Below, one piece after another: positions 5,679 to 8,379 of a stretch of DNA of 8,379 bases. The DNA lies in the NCBI GenBank assembly GCA_018608735.1, contig JABAYZ010000312.1:1-8379 (forward strand), read 5' to 3'. Each line of letters begins with the position of its first letter. Within the stretch, counting starts at the first letter, position 1. The translations under genes were made by a program, and so were the position numbers. The notes under the pieces were generated by a model. It worked only from the letters and a program-made list of their open reading frames with translations. It searched no databases and was not told the origin of the DNA. Source of the DNA: Flavobacteriaceae bacterium. Its GTDB lineage: Bacteria > Bacteroidota > Bacteroidia > Flavobacteriales > Flavobacteriaceae.

Positions 5679-7577
5679 TTAGTATGCTCTTTCACTATTG
5701 CCTTCAAAAAAGTTTATAAACGCTCTATTGACTACGCGATTTCCGCCTGGAGTTGGATAGTTTCCTGTGAAATACCAGTCTCCTAAGTTTTTTGGACACG
5801 CCTTATGCAAGTTTTCTATAGATTGGAAAATAATTTTGACTTCGGCATTAATATCATCTTCACTCAAAAGCTCAGCTATTTTGTCCGACACTTGTTCCGG
5901 AGTAAAGGGCGCATAAACTTCTTTTACAAAATTCTGAACCTCCGCATCTTTTAAGTTTTCTTGTGCCTTGCATCGTGCATAAATCTCTTCAATGACATGG
6001 TATGTGTTTGTGTCTTTTAACAACGCCAACGCAGCTCGAAAAGCAACCAAACCCTCGAGATTAGCCATGTCAATTCCATAACAATCTGGATACCTAATTT
6101 GCGGTGCTGAAGACACCACAACGATACGTTTGGGTGCCAGTCGGTCCATCATTTTAAGAATACTTTTCTTTAACGTTGTTCCTCGAACGATACTATCGTC
6201 TATAATTACAAGGTTGTCTTCTGGCTTAATTACGCCATAGGTCACATCATATACATGAGCCACCAAATCGTCACGACTACTGTCTTCGGTAATAAACGTT
6301 CTAAGCTTGACGTCTTTAATGGCAATTTTTTCGATTCGTGTGTGTTCCGAAAGAATCTGAGTGACTTTTTCAGCAGAAAGTGATCGTGTCCCTTTTAATA
6401 TTTGTTCTGTTTTCTTTTTATTTAAATATTCTTCAACGTTCTCAATCATTCCAAAAAATGAGGTTTCGGCAGTATTAGGAATATATGAAAATACCGTGTT
6501 TTTAATGTCATGATCAACCTGCTTCAATACTTCAGGAACAATTAATTTTCCTAGTAATTTACGTTCTTGATAAATTTCGGCATCACTCCCTCTAGAAAAA
6601 TAAATACGTTCAAATGAACACGCTAAACGCTCCAAGGGTTCAAGAATTTGATCGATAGACGTTTCTCCAGATTTTTTAGTAATAATAGCAGCTCCCGGAG
6701 GCAATTCGTGAACTTGGTCATACTTGACATTAAAAACCGTTTGAATCACAGGACGCTCAGAAGCTACAACCACAACCTCATCATCCATGTAGTAATAGGC
6801 TGGTCGTATGCCTGAGGGGTCTCTCAATACAAAAGAATCGCCATGACCCAAAAGTCCAGCCATAGCATAACCACCATCCCAGTTTTTAGCTGCTTTAGTT
6901 AATATTTTTTTGAGGTTTAAACGTTCTGCAATTAATGGCGAACATTCCATTTTATTATACCCTTCTTTTTTGAGTTTTTTGTAGAGTTTTGAAACGGCAT
7001 CATCTAAGAAATGTCCGATTTTTTCCATAATCGTAATGGTGTCTGTATACTCCTTAGGGTGCTGCCCAATCTTAACAAGGTTTTTAAACAAACTCTTAAC
7101 ATTAGTCATATTAAAGTTCCCTGCCAAAATCACATTCCGATGCATCCAGTTATTTTGTCTTAAAAAGGGATGTACACTTTCAACACTATTTTCTCCAAAT
7201 GTCCCATAACGCACATGTCCCAACATCACTTCTCCTAAATACGGCGCTAGTTTTTTTTGAGCCTCCACATCATTTGCAATTTCTGGGTGCTCAGCCAAAA
7301 CGTTATTAATTCGATTATTGATCTGTGCAAAGATATCTTGAATCGGTTGCTGAGCTATTGACCGTACACGACTTATGTAGCGTTCTCCAGGTTGCATATC
7401 TAATTTTATACTGGCAAACCCTGCACCATCCTGACCACGGTTGTGCTGTTTCTCCATAATAAGGTACATCTTATTGATGCCATAAAAAGCCGTTCCGTAC
7501 TTCTTTTTATAAAAGTCTAATGGTTTTAAAAGTCTAATGTGTGCAATTCCGCATTCGTGTTTTATAGCATCACTCAT
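5679..7577 (-). CDS. purF: Long, divergent amidophosphoribosyltransferase (PurF family)
   Basis: A 632-aa protein of the family that makes 5-phosphoribosylamine from PRPP and glutamine, the first step of purine synthesis. The N-terminal glutaminase has Cys9 as nucleophile after a short leader ending in Glu, recalling the processed leader of B. subtilis PurF, then RGQDGAG (47-53), GHVRYGT (120-126), AGNFNMTN (152-159) and TDT (178-180). The phosphoribosyltransferase part has RDPSGIRPA (252-260), CSFERIYFSR (320-329), IPNTAETSFFG (366-376), RTFI (426-429), a complete PRPP loop VIIDDSIVRGTT (457-468) and YGIDM (500-504). It is about 130 aa longer than usual PurF, with added sequence around 65-115 and 160-230. 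Unusual points: Phe155 sits where the oxyanion-hole Gly is expected, the Arg/Lys-rich flexible loop after RTFI is replaced by an acidic stretch, and the C-terminal CxxC of iron-sulfur PurFs is gone although FTGNYPT remains. It follows the PfkB kinase gene by 67 bp on the same strand. The family is sure; whether it is the main PurF or a specialised paralog is open. Confidence 0.88.
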   Translation of the reverse strand: MSDAIKHECGIAHIRLLKPLDFYKKKYGTAFYGINKMYLIMEKQHNRGQDGAGFASIKLDMQPGERYISRVRSIAQQPIQDIFAQINNRINNVLAEHPEIANDVEAQKKLAPYLGEVMLGHVRYGTFGENSVESVHPFLRQNNWMHRNVILAGNFNMTNVKSLFKNLVKIGQHPKEYTDTITIMEKIGHFLDDAVSKLYKKLKKEGYNKMECSPLIAERLNLKKILTKAAKNWDGGYAMAGLLGHGDSFVLRDPSGIRPAYYYMDDEVVVVASERPVIQTVFNVKYDQVHELPPGAAIITKKSGETSIDQILEPLERLACSFERIYFSRGSDAEIYQERKLLGKLIVPEVLKQVDHDIKNTVFSYIPNTAETSFFGMIENVEEYLNKKKTEQILKGTRSLSAEKVTQILSEHTRIEKIAIKDVKLRTFITEDSSRDDLVAHVYDVTYGVIKPEDNLVIIDDSIVRGTTLKKSILKMMDRLAPKRIVVVSSAPQIRYPDCYGIDMANLEGLVAFRAALALLKDTNTYHVIEEIYARCKAQENLKDAEVQNFVKEVYAPFTPEQVSDKIAELLSEDDINAEVKIIFQSIENLHKACPKNLGDWYFTGNYPTPGGNRVVNRAFINFFEGNSERAY

Positions 7578-7613
7578 TTTAGTGTCTTATTAACTAATTG
7601 ATATATTATATAA

Positions 7614-7647
7614 TAACGAAACGCGCCAAATTTGGCACGTTTCGTTA
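7614..7647 (-). terminator. Long hairpin between the PfkB kinase and purF-like genes
   Basis: A 34-bp near-perfect palindrome: outer arms TAACGAAACG and CGTTTCGTTA, inner arms GCCAAA and TTTGGC. The only mismatch (C7624 with A7637) becomes a G-U pair in minus-strand RNA, giving about 15 bp on an AAUU loop. Its first three transcribed bases are the kinase TAA stop codon (7647-7645). The following sequence, TTATATAATATAT, is U-rich but interrupted, so termination may be partial. As no separate purF promoter is evident, it may act as an attenuator or processing signal rather than a full stop. Confidence 0.6.
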
Positions 7648-8379
7648 TGATGTTAATTCTATTTCAAATCGTGTCAGATCCTTAAAAGCTTTGAGACGTG
7701 TATGTATCTCGTCTGACTGTAAAGACTCTAAGCGTTCGGTGCCAAATTTTTCTACACAAAATGATGCAAGTGTTGATCCATATATAACCGCATTTTTCAT
7801 GTTTTCAAAGGATATGTTTTCGGTCTGCGCTAAAAACCCTGCAAACCCTCCTGCAAAAGTATCCCCTGCTCCTGTGGGGTCAAAAACAGATTCTAATGGC
7901 AATGCTGGTGCAAAAAAGATATTCGCATTATTAAATAATAATGCGCCATGTTCTCCTTTTTTAATAACCACATATTCAGGTCCCATTTCATGGATTTTTT
8001 TTGCTGCTGCTACCAATGAGTATTCTCCTGTTAACTGTCGTGCTTCTTCATCATTGATGGTAATAACATCTACACGTTTAATGACTTCCAAAAGTGCATC
8101 AAGCGCATGATCCATCCAAAAGTTCATGGTGTCCAAAATAACCAATGTCGACGCATCATCCATTTGATCCAAAACACTAGATTGAACAATGGGATGTAGG
8201 TTTCCTAAAACCAAAACCTTTGCATCTTTGTAAGATTCAGGAACTATCGGTTGAAAATTTTCTAACACATTAAGCTCTGTTGCCAACGTGTCTCGAGTGT
8301 TCATGTCGTTGTGGTAGCGTCCACTCCAGAAAAATGTTTTTCCTTCCTTAATCATTTCAATACTTGAAATGTCAATACC
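7645..8379 (-). CDS. PfkB-family carbohydrate/nucleoside kinase (N-terminus beyond window)
   Basis: The frame stays open to the right edge (it reads GIDISSIE before the first internal Met at 8355), so the start lies outside and at least 244 residues are present; the family is usually about 300, so some 50-70 N-terminal residues are missing. These enzymes phosphorylate sugars or nucleosides with ATP in the cytoplasm. Numbering from the Met at 8355, DTMNFWMD (75-82) and ITINDEEARQLTGE (98-111) match the PfkB core, VVIKKGEHGALLF (129-141) the following strand and turn, and DPTGAGDTFAGGF (159-171) the second PfkB signature, which supplies the anion hole and catalytic base (Asp165). It resembles ribokinase-like members rather than phosphofructokinase, but the substrate cannot be read from the sequence. 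It ends in a hairpin overlapping its stop codon, with the purF-like gene next on the same strand. A role in ribose or nucleoside salvage feeding PRPP is possible but is inference. Confidence 0.9.
   Translation of the reverse strand, partial: GIDISSIEMIKEGKTFFWSGRYHNDMNTRDTLATELNVLENFQPIVPESYKDAKVLVLGNLHPIVQSSVLDQMDDASTLVILDTMNFWMDHALDALLEVIKRVDVITINDEEARQLTGEYSLVAAAKKIHEMGPEYVVIKKGEHGALLFNNANIFFAPALPLESVFDPTGAGDTFAGGFAGFLAQTENISFENMKNAVIYGSTLASFCVEKFGTERLESLQSDEIHTRLKAFKDLTRFEIELTS

Noticed and set aside
7578..7660. A purine riboswitch or PurR-like operator ahead of purF.
   Set aside because: Only 36 bp lie between hairpin and ATG, no purine-riboswitch three-way junction can be formed, and the palindrome does not match the E. 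coli PurR box; the G-U asymmetry points to an RNA hairpin.
7598..8110. A 170-codon open frame on the plus strand.
   Set aside because: It is antisense to the PfkB signature region, starts within the intergenic palindrome region, and has Ser/Ala/Asn-rich content with no recognisable motif.

Overview
The window looks like ordinary chromosome from a member of the Bacteroidota, most likely the family Flavobacteriaceae. The evidence is the AT-rich sequence, start codons preceded by A-rich stretches without a Shine-Dalgarno motif, a promoter of the Bacteroidota TTTG-N19-TAnnTTTG type, a long (632 aa) PurF-like protein, and an OmpA protein with a beta-barrel, thrombospondin type-3 repeats and an OmpA domain. 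No mobile element, CRISPR array, tRNA or rRNA was seen. The genus cannot be named from the sequence.

Layout from left to right: a strong intrinsic terminator (about 1-36); an OmpA-family outer-membrane protein on the minus strand (64-1491) with its own promoter (1527-1557); a weak hairpin terminator (1588-1615); a large AddA/RecB-type UvrD helicase with a C-terminal nuclease on the minus strand (1656-4787, GTG start); a 108-bp divergent promoter region; a Mn-type superoxide dismutase on the plus strand (4896-5504); a bidirectional terminator (5527-5556); a long, divergent PurF-type amidophosphoribosyltransferase on the minus strand (5679-7577); a long hairpin (7614-7647); and a PfkB-family kinase on the minus strand (7645 to the right edge, N-terminus cut off). 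No gap between genes exceeds 174 bp, so the window is almost fully explained by five protein genes and their signals.

Functionally, the kinase and PurF lie in the same direction only 67 bp apart. They could be linked through ribose-phosphate, PRPP and purine metabolism, but a hairpin overlapping the kinase stop codon sits between them and may act as a terminator or attenuator. The helicase-nuclease (double-strand-break processing) and the superoxide dismutase (oxidative defence) are divergent and share an upstream region. ompA is a separate, self-contained transcription unit.

I found no clearly new multi-gene system. The points most worth a second look are the PurF protein, which has lost several features of canonical PurF while keeping the catalytic Cys and the PRPP loop; the kinase-purF hairpin, which pairs fully only in the minus-strand RNA; and an exact 10-bp direct repeat spaced 20 bp at the sod promoter. 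All family comparisons are from memory, without alignment or database search.
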